Assembly: GCF_050613145.1 (NCBI RefSeq)
Contig: NZ_CP192507.1
Span: 2,976,001-3,040,000 of the forward strand
From: Lysinibacillus_B sp050613145
Lineage (GTDB): Bacteria > Bacillota > Bacilli > Bacillales_A > Planococcaceae
Length of the DNA stretch: 64,000 bases
Direction of reading: 5' to 3'
Shown: positions 1-9,169 of the stretch, piece after piece
Position numbering within the stretch: the first letter of the stretch is position 1
Layout of the letters: the number at the start of each line of letters is the position of its first letter
Made by a program: the position numbers and the translations under genes
The notes under the pieces: model-generated
Told to the model about the DNA's origin: nothing
The model's input: the letters and a program-made list of their open reading frames with translations, nothing else
Databases searched by the model: none

Positions 1-748
1 TCCAAGTGAATACTTGCTCACCAAATTCTTTTTCAGCTAACTCGTAACCCCATTTTTTAAATCCACCCTCTGTGAACTTCATGATGTTACCTTTGTGAAC
101 TAAAGTAACTGTAGGTTGGTTATGCTTGATCGCGTACTCGATTGCAGCACGAACTAAACGCTCAGTACCTTCTTTAGATACAGGTTTTACACCAATACCA
201 GAAGTTTCTGGGAAACGAATGTTTTTAGTACCGAATTCTGTTTGTAGGAAGTCGATAATTTTTTTAGCTTGGTCTGAACCAGCTTCAAACTCGATACCTG
301 CATAGATATCTTCTGTGTTTTCACGGAAAATTACCATGTCAACGTCTTCTGGACGTTTAACTGGAGAAGGAACACCATCAAAGTGACGTACTGGACGTAA
401 GCATACGTATAAGTCTAATTCTTGACGTAATGCTACGTTTAGGGAACGGATACCGCCACCGATTGGAGTTGTTAAAGGACCTTTAATAGCAATTAAATAT
501 TCGTCGATTTTATTTAAAGTTTCTTGTGGTAACCATTCACCAGTTTGGTTGAATGCTTTCTCACCAGCAAGTACTTCTAACCACTCAATTTTCTTTTCGC
601 CATTGTAAGCTTTTTCTACAGCTGCGTCGATTACGCGAGAAGCTGCTGCCCAAATATCTGGACCAATACCGTCACCCTCGATGAAAGGAATAACTGGGTT
701 GTTTGGCACGTTTAACACGCCATTTTCTACTACAATTTTGTTCGTCAT
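1..748 (-). CDS. icd: NADP-dependent isocitrate dehydrogenase, partial (C-terminus outside window)
   Basis: TCA-cycle enzyme that oxidatively decarboxylates isocitrate to 2-oxoglutarate in the cytosol. The first 248 or so codons are present and the rest lies left of the window. Translation of the minus strand starts MTNKIVVENG, runs through VIPFIEGDGIGPDIW near residue 20, the substrate-binding stretch GGIRSLNVALRQ near residue 100 and RENTEDIYAGIEF near residue 145. These are signatures of the homodimeric Icd family. An AGGAGG stands just upstream of the ATG. It lies directly downstream of citZ on the same strand, as in the B. subtilis citZ-icd operon, with a strong hairpin between them. Confidence 0.96.
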   Translation of the reverse strand, partial: MTNKIVVENGVLNVPNNPVIPFIEGDGIGPDIWAAASRVIDAAVEKAYNGEKKIEWLEVLAGEKAFNQTGEWLPQETLNKIDEYLIAIKGPLTTPIGGGIRSLNVALRQELDLYVCLRPVRHFDGVPSPVKRPEDVDMVIFRENTEDIYAGIEFEAGSDQAKKIIDFLQTEFGTKNIRFPETSGIGVKPVSKEGTERLVRAAIEYAIKHNQPTVTLVHKGNIMKFTEGGFKKWGYELAEKEFGEQVFTW

Positions 749-775
749 GAATATTTTGCCTCCTATATTCGTAAA

Positions 776-806
776 TCTAGGACTGTGTAAATCACACAGT
801 CCTAGA
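776..806 (-). terminator. citZ-icd intercistronic hairpin
   Basis: A perfect 13-bp inverted repeat (776-788 with 794-806) with a 5-nt loop lies between the citZ stop and the icd start. Only a short T run follows on the minus strand, so it may attenuate, protect or process the citZ-icd transcript rather than end it outright. Confidence 0.6.
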
Positions 807-828
807 TAAGTTTAGCATATTTTCTAAA

Positions 829-1944
829 TTAGCGCTCGTTGATTGGAACGTATTTTTGCATTCCTGGTCCAACATATTCTGCACGTGGACGAATTAAGCG
901 GTTATTAGCATATTGCTCAAGGATGTGTGCTACCCAACCTGATGTACGAGATACAGCAAAGATTGGTGTGAATAAGTCATGTTCAATACCTAAAGAATCA
1001 TAAACTGATGCTGAGAAGAAGTCTACGTTTGCTGGAAGACCTTTTTGTTCTACGATCATGTCGTGGATTTTCACTGACATTTCGTAAAGTTCTGGTTTAC
1101 CAGTTAAAGCAGTTAACTTCTGAGACATTTCACGTAAGTGTGGTGCACGTGGGTCGCCTTTGCGATATACGCGGTGACCGAAGCCCATGATTTTCTCTTT
1201 ATTGTCAAGTTTACCTTGAACGTAAGACTCAACATTATCCATTGAACCGATTTCTGATAACATCTTCATAACTTGCTCGTTCGCACCGCCATGTAATGGG
1301 CCTTTTAATGCGCCGATTGCAGCAGTTACACCTGAGTATACATCAGATAATGTCGCTACACATACGCGAGCTGTAAATGTTGAAGCGTTTAACTCGTGGT
1401 CAGCGTGTAAAATTAACGCTTTATCGAACGCTTCGATTGCAATTCCTTCTGGCTCTTCACCAGAAAGCATATATAAGAAGTTAGCTGCATAGCCAAGTTC
1501 TGGTTTTGGAGCAATTGGCTCTAATCCTTTACGGATACGAGAGAATGCAGTTACTACTGCAGCAATTTTTGCTTGTAAGCGAATCGCTTTGCGGTAGTTT
1601 GCTTCCGGGTCCATAACATCAGCTTCTGCGTCGAATGTACCAAGCATAGAAACTGCTGTACGTAATGCAGCCATTGGATGAACTGTGTCAAGTGGCATAG
1701 ATTTGAATAAGTCATAAATAGCAGCTGGAATGTCCATGTTATCTGCTAATTGTTGTTTTAACTCAGCAAGCTCGTCTGCTTTTGGTAAACGAGTATGCCA
1801 TAATAAGTAGATAATTTCTTCAAACGATGCATTGTTCGTTAAATCATCGATGTTATAACCTACGTATGTAAGTGTGTCATCGATAATTGAACTGATTTTT
1901 GACTCTGCAGCAACAATGCCTTCTAAGCCTTTAGTTGTTGACAT
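829..1944 (-). CDS. citZ: citrate synthase
   Basis: Condenses oxaloacetate and acetyl-CoA to citrate, the entry step of the TCA cycle. The 371-residue length and sequence match the type I citrate synthase family of Bacillus. With the start used here, the catalytic residues are His218 in GPLHGG, His257 in GFGHRVYRKGDPRAPH and Asp308 in ANVDFFSASVY. The start is placed at ATG 1944 (MSTTKGLEG). A longer reading (MKERIIM...) would translate the Shine-Dalgarno AAGGAG itself as Lys-Glu, so it is rejected. The gene is followed by a hairpin and icd, suggesting co-transcription. Confidence 0.97.
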   Translation of the reverse strand: MSTTKGLEGIVAAESKISSIIDDTLTYVGYNIDDLTNNASFEEIIYLLWHTRLPKADELAELKQQLADNMDIPAAIYDLFKSMPLDTVHPMAALRTAVSMLGTFDAEADVMDPEANYRKAIRLQAKIAAVVTAFSRIRKGLEPIAPKPELGYAANFLYMLSGEEPEGIAIEAFDKALILHADHELNASTFTARVCVATLSDVYSGVTAAIGALKGPLHGGANEQVMKMLSEIGSMDNVESYVQGKLDNKEKIMGFGHRVYRKGDPRAPHLREMSQKLTALTGKPELYEMSVKIHDMIVEQKGLPANVDFFSASVYDSLGIEHDLFTPIFAVSRTSGWVAHILEQYANNRLIRPRAEYVGPGMQKYVPINER

Positions 1945-2054
1945 AATAATTCGCTCCTTCATGATTATAATTTTTTTGTAAGTGCTTTCTTTTTAGTTGA
2001 AAAGACACTTAAGTTCTGCTCAATGAACCTATAAGTAAATCGCTTACATGGAAC

Positions 2055-2083
2055 ATTATAATAAATTTTGACGGCTTTGTGAA
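2055..2083 (-). promoter_or_regulatory. sigma-A promoter of citZ
   Basis: On the minus strand TTCACA (2078-2083) is followed after exactly 17 bp by TATAAT (2055-2060), about 110 bp before the citZ start. The long leader leaves room for catabolite control, but no operator was assigned. Confidence 0.55.
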
Positions 2084-2199
2084 TGAAAACAGAATAATTC
2101 AAGAATTTCTTGCATTACGGATAAAAAAACCTCCCTAAAGAGAAAAAAATGTTTATAACGAGATATACATCACATAAAACAGAGGTGAGCTATTTTTTT

Positions 2200-3153
2200 A
2201 TGAATAATTTTTTTACTTTTTCATACGAAAGCACTAAGAAGTTTTTGTTATTATTACTATATTTAGCACTATTAATTTTCCTATCACCTATTACGCTTGG
2301 CATATTTTGTGCTACACTTTTTTACCCATTCCTTTTGTTTTTTTATAAAAAGCTTAAAATTCCTTACGCCATTGTTGTATTAGTCACAACGATTTCATTT
2401 TTTTATGGTCTTTATTGGCTGATTCGATTCATGATCGATAGTTTTATGCTTATATTTCCCCAACTTCAAGATATGGTTTCGAGTGATATTTTTTCCCACC
2501 CAATTTTAAAAGCTCTTTTAGAATCGGGATTATCTGCAATTGACCAAATTGCTACGATCAGCATTAACGCAACGAGGGAAATTTTCAGTTATTTATTTGA
2601 AATGATTATTTTTATTATGGCCTTTTACTTTGCTTTATTTGAAAGTAAGCGTGACCGCTACTGGTTTTTCGTGTACACGCCTGCCTCCGTGCGCGAAACT
2701 TGGAAAAGCTATTTTAAAAGTGCCATGAGCATTTTCACAACGTTTTTATATGTTGAAATTCGGTTAATTGCCTTAACTTTCTTACTGCTAGCACTCGGTT
2801 TTTGGCTACTCGGCTTTTCATATCCGTTGCCCAAAGCATTTTTCATCGCATTAGCGGACTGCTTGCCGTTTTTTGGTATTGGCTTTGTACTCGTACCATT
2901 AGCGATTTACTTTTATATAGTGGAAGAAGTGATTTTATGTATCGCCGTTGTTATTTTGTATATCTTTATACAAACAACAAGGCAGCTAACTGAATCATTT
3001 TTATGGGCATCCACATTTCATGTGCGGACCGTCCATTCGTTTTTCATCAGCGCTGCCTCTGTATTGCTATTCGGTTTTTACGGTATTTTATTAAGTCCTT
3101 TCTTCTTACTTATCGCCGTCAAGCTGCGAGAAAAATCTATCTTTGGACGATAA
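2200..3153 (+). CDS. ytvI: AI-2E family transporter-like membrane protein YtvI
   Basis: Polytopic membrane protein of about 317 residues with several hydrophobic segments, consistent with the AI-2E transporter (formerly UPF0118) family. Members include autoinducer exporters and Na+/H+ antiporters, but the substrate of this one cannot be told from sequence. Segments lie near residues 15-55, 60-90, 140-170 and from about 210 to the end. ATG 2200 is preferred because GAGGTGAG stands about 10 bp upstream; an in-frame ATG at 2149 has a poor site. It is divergent from citZ and converges on fxsA, overlapping its last 17 bp. The same neighbourhood holds ytvI in B. subtilis. Confidence 0.8.
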   Translation: MNNFFTFSYESTKKFLLLLLYLALLIFLSPITLGIFCATLFYPFLLFFYKKLKIPYAIVVLVTTISFFYGLYWLIRFMIDSFMLIFPQLQDMVSSDIFSHPILKALLESGLSAIDQIATISINATREIFSYLFEMIIFIMAFYFALFESKRDRYWFFVYTPASVRETWKSYFKSAMSIFTTFLYVEIRLIALTFLLLALGFWLLGFSYPLPKAFFIALADCLPFFGIGFVLVPLAIYFYIVEEVILCIAVVILYIFIQTTRQLTESFLWASTFHVRTVHSFFISAASVLLFGFYGILLSPFFLLIAVKLREKSIFGR

Positions 3154-3535
3154 TCGTTCGGTTATTTCTCATGCTTCTACGTAACCACAAGAAAATAATA
3201 GGTTTAAAGATACCGCGTGTGAAGGACGTGAACATCATTAGTCCAATAATATCGGATAAAAAACCTGGTAGTACTAATAATACCGCACCAATAAACATCA
3301 TAAATGCTTCTACTAATGCAACACCTGGAGCTTGTCCTTGTGCAATCGCAGTTTGAATACTTTGTAATGATTTTGTTCCTTGTTTTTTAAGCATATAAAC
3401 ACCAAGTGCACCTGTTAACACAATTAACATTAATGTCGGAAATACCCCAAGCCATTTTCCTACTACGATAAATGTTGCAATTTCTGCAAACATGAAAGCG
3501 ATCAATGCGAATAAAAAGTTTCTCATAAAATTCAC
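3137..3535 (-). CDS. fxsA: FxsA family cytoplasmic-membrane protein
   Basis: A 132-residue protein with four hydrophobic stretches (about 5-25, 28-48, 70-90 and 92-112), of FxsA/YtwI type. In E. coli FxsA overproduction relieves phage T7 exclusion by the F plasmid; its normal role is unknown. The signature is the N-terminal hydrophobic segment followed by the loop with KKQGTKSLQSIQ and the glycine/proline-rich GAVLLVLPGFLSDIIGL. A GAGGGTG ribosome site precedes ATG 3535. Its 3' end overlaps the convergent ytvI gene. B. subtilis has ytwI in the same setting beside pyk. Confidence 0.85.
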   Translation of the reverse strand: MNFMRNFLFALIAFMFAEIATFIVVGKWLGVFPTLMLIVLTGALGVYMLKKQGTKSLQSIQTAIAQGQAPGVALVEAFMMFIGAVLLVLPGFLSDIIGLMMFTSFTRGIFKPIIFLWLRRSMRNNRTIIVQR

Positions 3536-3580
3536 CCTCTACTATATACGAATAACACACGAAAAAGTTTCAAAAAAACC

Positions 3581-3687
3581 CGTCTGAAAAGACATTTTAA
3601 GATGGCTTCTTGCGACGAGGATGGCGGCAAAATTTTTTAGTAAGTATTTATAAAGAAATGAAGGGGATGTCCGAGTTGGACATCCCC
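3581..3687. repeat. dispersed terminator-bearing repeat, copy A
   Basis: This stretch starts with CGTCTGAAAAGACATTTT and ends in a 10-bp GC-rich hairpin (GGGGATGTCC with its complement, 3663-3687). It aligns with the element at 51717-51857: the same 5' block, then GAGGATGG(C/T)GGC, then an AT-rich spacer, then a GGGG(A)TGTCC hairpin. It follows pyk on the minus strand, where the hairpin probably ends the pfkA-pyk message. Confidence 0.7.
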
Positions 3688-3707
3688 CGTTAACATCAAT
3701 TCAAACT

Positions 3708-5468
3708 TTAAAGAACGCTCGCGTGTCCTTTATAAATTACCCCTGTTTCTGCATCCATTGTAATTTCTTGCCCGTGGCGAATTAATGTTGTCGCTTCTTT
3801 TACACCAACGATTACGGGAATGCCTAAGCTTAATCCAACAACCGCCGCGTGGGAAGTTAAGCCACCCTCTTCTGCAATAATACCTGCGCAATTTTCAATC
3901 GCTGGCATCATTTCACGATCAGACCCTACCGTTACAATAATACATCCTTCTGTATCATAAGCTAATGCTTCCCCTGCATTTTTGGCAACGACTGCCTTTC
4001 CAACAACAGAAGCTTTTCCAACACCTTGTCCACGTGCTAATAAATCACCGATAATATGCACTTTCATTAAGTTTGTTGTACCTGCTTCCCCTACTGGTAC
4101 ACCTGCTGTAATGACCACTACATCGCCATGGTCAACAAAGCTATGCTTTAACGCCTCGTCTACTGCAAGCTCTAAAATTTCATCCGTCGTTTGCACACGT
4201 TGACAAACAATTGGTTGAACGCCCCAAACAAGTGTCAACATTTGAGCTGTATTAACAGAGCCAGTGACCGCAACAATTGGAACACCTGCACGATACTTTG
4301 CAATCATTTTTGCTGTATTACCACTTTCCGTTGGAGCTAATATCGCTTTTACATTTAAGTTAATCGATGTATGTGCTACCGCTTGCGAAATCGCTTCTGT
4401 CATATTCGCGCCTTTTTCACGACTACGTTGCGAAACAATTCCACGGTAATCTAAAGATTGCTCTGTACGCTCTGCAATTTTATTCATCGTTTGAACAGAT
4501 TCTAATGGGTAAAGACCCGCTGCTGTTTCACCCGATAGCATAATTGCATCCGTACCATCAATAATGGCATTCGCTACGTCGGAAGCTTCTGCACGTGTCG
4601 GACGTGGGTTACGTTGCATCGAATCGAGCATTTGTGTCGCTGTAATAACTGGTTTACCTACTTGATTGCATTTTTGTATTAGTGATTTTTGTACAAGCGG
4701 TACTTCTTCAGCAGGAATTTCAACACCTAGGTCGCCACGTGCAACCATTAAGCCATCTGAAATCTCAATGATCGCATCGATATGATCAACGCCCTCTTGG
4801 TTTTCAATTTTAGGGATGATTTGAATATGGGAGCCTTCATTTTGCTCAAGTAGTTCACGGATTTCAAGTACATCCTTTGCTGTACGAACAAATGATGCAG
4901 CAATAAAATCAACACCTTGTTCAATACCAAATAAAATATCTTGTGCATCTTTGTCTGTAATACCTGGCAATTTAATCGATACGCCTGGTACATTCACACC
5001 TTTTTTATTTTTTAAGATGCCCGCATTTTCAACAATCGTATGAATTAAACCGCGCTCCTTATCTTTTGCTAATACACGCAGTTCGATTAAACCATCATCT
5101 AAAAGAATAATGTCATTTTGATCCACGTCATCGATTAATTGATCATACGTTACAGAAAAGACGTTTTCATTTCCAACAACTTCTGTCATGGAAATATCAA
5201 TCACTTGTCCAGTCACTAAATGCAACTCGCCATTTTCCATCGTATGTGTACGAATTTCAGGACCTTTTGTATCTAATAAAATCCCGACTGGTTTCCCTAC
5301 TTTTTCTGCAGCATCACGAATCGCTGCAATACGAATTGCGTGTTCTTCATGTGATCCATGTGAAAAGTTTAAACGCGCAACATTCATACCTGCTTTAATT
5401 AGTTGCTGTAGCATTTCTGGTGATTCACTTGCTGGTCCTATCGTACAAACTATCTTTGTTTTTCTCAT
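3708..5468 (-). CDS. pyk: pyruvate kinase with C-terminal PEP-utiliser domain
   Basis: Transfers phosphate from phosphoenolpyruvate to ADP, the last step of glycolysis. At 586 residues it is the long Bacillus form: the TIM-barrel and lid domains start MRKTKIVCTIGPASE and contain KIENQEG and VARGDLGVEIP. A C-terminal extension carries GGLTSHAAVVGLSLGIPVIVG split around residues 535-560, which resembles the phosphohistidine domain of PEP-utilising enzymes. It lies 21 bp after pfkA on the same strand, with a GGAGAGAAA site in the gap, so the two form a glycolytic operon. Confidence 0.98.
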   Translation of the reverse strand: MRKTKIVCTIGPASESPEMLQQLIKAGMNVARLNFSHGSHEEHAIRIAAIRDAAEKVGKPVGILLDTKGPEIRTHTMENGELHLVTGQVIDISMTEVVGNENVFSVTYDQLIDDVDQNDIILLDDGLIELRVLAKDKERGLIHTIVENAGILKNKKGVNVPGVSIKLPGITDKDAQDILFGIEQGVDFIAASFVRTAKDVLEIRELLEQNEGSHIQIIPKIENQEGVDHIDAIIEISDGLMVARGDLGVEIPAEEVPLVQKSLIQKCNQVGKPVITATQMLDSMQRNPRPTRAEASDVANAIIDGTDAIMLSGETAAGLYPLESVQTMNKIAERTEQSLDYRGIVSQRSREKGANMTEAISQAVAHTSINLNVKAILAPTESGNTAKMIAKYRAGVPIVAVTGSVNTAQMLTLVWGVQPIVCQRVQTTDEILELAVDEALKHSFVDHGDVVVITAGVPVGEAGTTNLMKVHIIGDLLARGQGVGKASVVGKAVVAKNAGEALAYDTEGCIIVTVGSDREMMPAIENCAGIIAEEGGLTSHAAVVGLSLGIPVIVGVKEATTLIRHGQEITMDAETGVIYKGHASVL

Positions 5469-5489
5469 GTTTTTCTCTCCATTTTCGTC

Positions 5490-6449
5490 TTAAATAGACA
5501 ATTCTTTTGAAAGTGTATATAAACTTACGTCTGCCTTATGATGATTTTCATACGCTTCTCTTAAATCATAATCGACGATTAAATGATTTTTAATACCCAC
5601 CGCGCGTCCTCCACGGCCCTCTAATAATACTTCTACCGCTTTTGCGCCCATACGACCTGCCAGTACTCGGTCTCTAGCTGTCGGGGAACCTCCACGTTGA
5701 ATATGTCCAAGTACAGAAGCACGGATTTTTACACCTGTCTTTGCTTCTAAAGTGCTTGCTAATTCATGCCCTGGCATCACGCCTTCTGCTACGATGATAA
5801 TACTATGACGTTTCCCACGTGCAGCACCTCGCTCTAAGCGCACGATAATTTCATCTAAATCATATTCCTCTTCCGGAATTAAAATAGACTCTGCACCTGC
5901 GGCAAGCCCAGCCCATAATGCGAGATCTCCCGCATCACGTCCCATTACTTCAATGACAAACGTATTTTCATGACTTGTTGCCGTATCACGAATTTTATCG
6001 ATTGATTCAACTACTGTATTTAATGCCGTATCAAATCCAATCGTATATTCCGTTCCTGGTACATCATTATCGATTGTTCCAGGTATGCCCACACAAGGGA
6101 ATCCTTTTTCCGTTAATTGCATCGCACCACGGTATGAACCATCTCCACCAATTACTACCAATCCCTCAATACCTTGTGCACGCATATTCTCAATGGCTTT
6201 TTGTTGATATTCATCTTCTTTAAATTGTGGGAACCGTGCTGAAAATAATTTTGTTCCCCCACGCTGAATAATGCCACCAACTGAGCCTAAGTCTAGTAAC
6301 TCAAAATCCCCCTTATACAATCCTTCATAACCATAGTATACGCCTACTACGTCTACCCCGTGATATCGCGCCTTACGCACAACAGCACGAATAGCAGCAT
6401 TCATTCCCGGTGCATCGCCGCCACTTGTCAAAACAGCAATTTTCTTCAT
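5490..6449 (-). CDS. pfkA: ATP-dependent 6-phosphofructokinase
   Basis: Phosphorylates fructose 6-phosphate, the committed step of glycolysis. The 319 residues match the bacterial ATP-PFK length exactly. Diagnostic blocks are LTSGGDAPGMNAAIRAVVRK at the N-terminus (ATP loop), IGGDGSYRGA near residue 103, GIPGTIDNDVPGTEYTIGFD with the catalytic Asp, and the GHIQRGGSPTARDR signature near residue 245. GGAGGAATAC precedes ATG 6449. First gene of the pfkA-pyk operon. Separated from the upstream accDA genes by a GC-rich hairpin. Confidence 0.98.
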   Translation of the reverse strand: MKKIAVLTSGGDAPGMNAAIRAVVRKARYHGVDVVGVYYGYEGLYKGDFELLDLGSVGGIIQRGGTKLFSARFPQFKEDEYQQKAIENMRAQGIEGLVVIGGDGSYRGAMQLTEKGFPCVGIPGTIDNDVPGTEYTIGFDTALNTVVESIDKIRDTATSHENTFVIEVMGRDAGDLALWAGLAAGAESILIPEEEYDLDEIIVRLERGAARGKRHSIIIVAEGVMPGHELASTLEAKTGVKIRASVLGHIQRGGSPTARDRVLAGRMGAKAVEVLLEGRGGRAVGIKNHLIVDYDLREAYENHHKADVSLYTLSKELSI

Positions 6450-6566
6450 CTACTGTATTCCTCCATTTAGAATGATTGGCTAATAAAACATTAACACGAA
6501 TACACAATCTATGTAAGTACTACTACTAACAAAGTACAATACTTTTACAAAATGAGAAAGACGTAG

Positions 6567-6591
6567 AGCTCGCTCCAAAACAGAGCGAGCT
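6567..6591 (-). terminator. hairpin between accA and pfkA
   Basis: A 9-bp perfect stem (AGCTCGCTC with its complement) and a 7-nt loop lie 68 bp after the accA stop. The T tract on the minus strand is broken, so termination is probable but not certain. Confidence 0.55.
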
Positions 6592-6658
6592 ACTTATTCC
6601 TACTTCTACGATTAAACGGAAGAATGTACATATACATTCTTTAACTATTTCCCGCTAT

Positions 6659-7612
6659 TTATTCATCAAACTGCCCGATACATTTAAACTTTTCGTAACG
6701 TGCATCAACAAGTTGTTCCGCCGATAATACATTTAGCTCTGCAAGCACACTTGTTAAACTTTCTTGCATCGTAAGCACTTGCTTCTCGATATTTTTATGG
6801 GCACCACCTGCTATTTCTGGAATAATAGCATCGATAATCCCCATTTCTTTCAGATCAAGCGCTGTTATTTTCATTGCTTCTGCCGCTTGTTTTGCTAATG
6901 TGGCATCCTTCCATAAAATCGATGCGGCACCTTCTGGAGAAATAACGGAATATGTTGAATTCTCTAACATAAGAATTTTATTTGCAACACCTAGTGCTAG
7001 TGCACCACCACTACCGCCTTCACCAATGACAATACTAATAATCGGTACTCGTAAACCTGCCATCTCAAACAAGTTACGTGCAATGGCTTCGCTCTGTCCT
7101 CGCTCTTCTGCCGCTTTTCCAGGATAAGCACCTTTTGTATCAATAAAACAAATAATTGGACGTCCAAATTTCTCTGCCTGATACATAAGTCGTAGTGCTT
7201 TTCGGTATCCTTCAGGATGGGGCATACCAAAATTACGACGAATATTTTCTTTTGTTGACTTCCCTCGTTGATGCCCTATCACCGTTACTGGCTGACCGTT
7301 AAACAAAGCAACTCCACCAACAATCGCTGCATCATCTCCGTAAACGCGATCCCCATGTAATTCGATAAAATCTGTAAACATCTTGTTAATATAATCAAGT
7401 GTCGTTGGGCGTTCAGGATGTCTAGCTACTTGCACACGATCCCACGGTTCCATATTACTATATAAACTTTGTTCTAGTTGCATTAAACGCGCTTCTAGCT
7501 TTTCAATTTCTCCGTTCATATCAACATCTGCGATTTCAGCAATTTGCTTGAGCTCTTCAATCTTCTCACGCAGCTTTATAACAGGTTCTTCAAACGTCAT
7601 TGCTTTAGACAT
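6659..7612 (-). CDS. accA: acetyl-CoA carboxylase carboxyltransferase subunit alpha
   Basis: Alpha half of the carboxyltransferase that moves CO2 from biotin to acetyl-CoA, making malonyl-CoA for fatty acid synthesis. The 317 residues show the coiled N-terminal start (EEPVIKLREKIEEL), the conserved RPTTLDYI, VTVIGHQRGKSTKEN, the GYRKALRLM helix and the GEGGSGGALALG glycine loop near residue 205. Its start overlaps the end of accD by 8 bp, pointing to translational coupling of the two subunits, which assemble in equal amounts. Confidence 0.98.
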   Translation of the reverse strand: MSKAMTFEEPVIKLREKIEELKQIAEIADVDMNGEIEKLEARLMQLEQSLYSNMEPWDRVQVARHPERPTTLDYINKMFTDFIELHGDRVYGDDAAIVGGVALFNGQPVTVIGHQRGKSTKENIRRNFGMPHPEGYRKALRLMYQAEKFGRPIICFIDTKGAYPGKAAEERGQSEAIARNLFEMAGLRVPIISIVIGEGGSGGALALGVANKILMLENSTYSVISPEGAASILWKDATLAKQAAEAMKITALDLKEMGIIDAIIPEIAGGAHKNIEKQVLTMQESLTSVLAELNVLSAEQLVDARYEKFKCIGQFDE

Positions 7613-8471
7613 GTGCAGCCCCTCCTTTTACATGTAACTTGACAAGTGTGGCGATTTTATCACGCATGTCACTTCGTTGGAAAATTGCATCTAGTTGACC
7701 GTGTTCAAGTAAAAACTCTGCTGTTTGAAAATCCTCTGGTAATTTTTCTCGTACAGTTTGTTCAATAACACGACGACCCGCAAAACCAATTAACGCTTGT
7801 GGCTCTGCAATATTATAGTCACCAATTGATGCAAAGCTTGCTGATACACCGCCTGTTGTTGGGTGTGTCAAAATCGAAATATACAGGAGTCCTGCTTCAC
7901 TATGTCGCTTTAGTGCCACACTTGTTTTAGCCATTTGCATTAATGACAATACACCTTCCTGCATGCGGGCGCCTCCACTCGCTGTGAAAATAATAAACGG
8001 TACACGGAGCTCTGTTGCACGCTCGATTGCACGTGTAATTTTCTCACCGACTACAGAACCCATCGATCCCATACGGAAATGTGAGTCCATAACAGCGACG
8101 ATTACATTTTCCCCTTTTAGCTTGCCTTTACCTGTTAATACGGCTTCGTTCAAACCCGTTTTTTTCATATCGACTTGGACTTTATCAACATACGCCGGGA
8201 AGTTCAACGGATTCGTTGTTTGTAAATGATCGTCAAAGCTCTCAAAAGTACCTTCATCTAGAAAGCTAGCAATTCGTTCTTGTGCTGTCATTTTTAAATG
8301 ATGCTGACAGCTTGGACATACTTTTAAGTTTTGCTCGATTTCTTTTGACAGATGAATTTTTCGACATGCTGGACATTTCATCATTAGCCCTTCTGGAAAA
8401 GTCTTTTCATTTCCAGTTTGTATAGTTACACTACGTTTTTTTGATTTTGAAAATAAATCACGAATTGACAT
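7605..8471 (-). CDS. accD: acetyl-CoA carboxylase carboxyltransferase subunit beta (zinc ribbon)
   Basis: Beta half of the carboxyltransferase, partner of AccA. The 288-residue protein has an N-terminal four-cysteine zinc ribbon (Cys33, Cys36, Cys52 and Cys55), which in E. coli AccD binds nucleic acid, then the crotonase-like domain with MGSMGSVVGEKITRAIE and FTASGGARMQEG. It lies 15 bp after the regulator gene, with an AGGAGG ribosome site between them. The operon order regulator-accD-accA implies direct feedback control of malonyl-CoA supply. Confidence 0.98.
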   Translation of the reverse strand: MSIRDLFSKSKKRSVTIQTGNEKTFPEGLMMKCPACRKIHLSKEIEQNLKVCPSCQHHLKMTAQERIASFLDEGTFESFDDHLQTTNPLNFPAYVDKVQVDMKKTGLNEAVLTGKGKLKGENVIVAVMDSHFRMGSMGSVVGEKITRAIERATELRVPFIIFTASGGARMQEGVLSLMQMAKTSVALKRHSEAGLLYISILTHPTTGGVSASFASIGDYNIAEPQALIGFAGRRVIEQTVREKLPEDFQTAEFLLEHGQLDAIFQRSDMRDKIATLVKLHVKGGAAHV

Positions 8472-8486
8472 ATATATATTCCTCCT

Positions 8487-9116
8487 TTAAAGCTGTTTCA
8501 CCCAGTCGTTATACGCTTCAATTGCTTCTTCTACATAACCCATTTGCATAGACTTGATGAGCATTTGTAACACTCGCTTCTCTTGTTCTGTTACTAGCTC
8601 TTTCAATGATGTCATACTATATGCTGTGAGTTGCATCCATATTTTTAAGCTAAGACGATTTCCTGCAGCAACTATGCATTCTCTTAAAATAGCATCTCGT
8701 TTTAGCTCCTGCTGAAGTTCTAATTGTATAAATAAACTATCCCAAATCGGTAAATTTCTCAGTTGCACATCCTGACATATGACACGGATCGCTTCGCGTT
8801 CGTGCATTTCCCGTGTAGCATGAACATCTAGCTGTGATTTTTCTCCTTGCAAAATAAAAGAGGATAAAATTTCAATGAGTTGATGGCCACCAACATCAGC
8901 CAAAAACGTTCCACCACCATGTTTTGTTTCAATCAGTCCGAGCAGTTCTAAACTACGGAGTGCTTCACGAACTGAGGATCTCGATACATTTAGCTTTTCA
9001 CATAAAACACGTTCAGACGGTAATTTATCACCCGGTTGAATTCGCTGATCCACGATAAGCTCTCGTAGCTGCTTAACGATTTGTAAAAACATTTTCTTCG
9101 CTGGCTTTTGTTCCAC
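8487..9116 (-). CDS. GntR/FadR-type transcriptional regulator of the accDA operon
   Basis: A 209-residue GntR-family repressor of the FadR subfamily. The winged helix-turn-helix is clear: GDKLPSERVLCEKLNVSRSS near residues 28-47, then VREALRSLELLGLIETKHGG. The helical C-terminal half (about 75-205) fits an FCD ligand-binding domain but is degenerate. It starts with GTG (9116), with GAGGTGAG ahead. As first gene of an operon with accD and accA, and with a palindromic site matching its family just upstream, it probably controls itself and acetyl-CoA carboxylase. The effector is unknown. Confidence 0.85.
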   Translation of the reverse strand: MEQKPAKKMFLQIVKQLRELIVDQRIQPGDKLPSERVLCEKLNVSRSSVREALRSLELLGLIETKHGGGTFLADVGGHQLIEILSSFILQGEKSQLDVHATREMHEREAIRVICQDVQLRNLPIWDSLFIQLELQQELKRDAILRECIVAAGNRLSLKIWMQLTAYSMTSLKELVTEQEKRVLQMLIKSMQMGYVEEAIEAYNDWVKQL

Positions 9117-9147
9117 TACTACTCACCTCGCAATTCCACTAAAAAAG

Positions 9148-9158
9148 TGGTCTGACCA
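9148..9158. promoter_or_regulatory. FadR-subfamily operator TGGTCTGACCA
   Basis: A perfect palindrome TGGTC-T-GACCA lies 32 bp before the regulator start and just downstream of its -10 box, overlapping the expected transcript start. It fits the TGGTnnnACCA operator form known for the FadR subfamily of GntR proteins, so autorepression of the regulator-accD-accA operon is the simplest reading. Confidence 0.7.
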
Positions 9159-9169
9159 TTTATGTTACT

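Noticed and set aside
4748..4993. 81-codon frame inside pyk in another reading frame
   Set aside because: It lies wholly within a strongly conserved gene on the same strand and has no family features.
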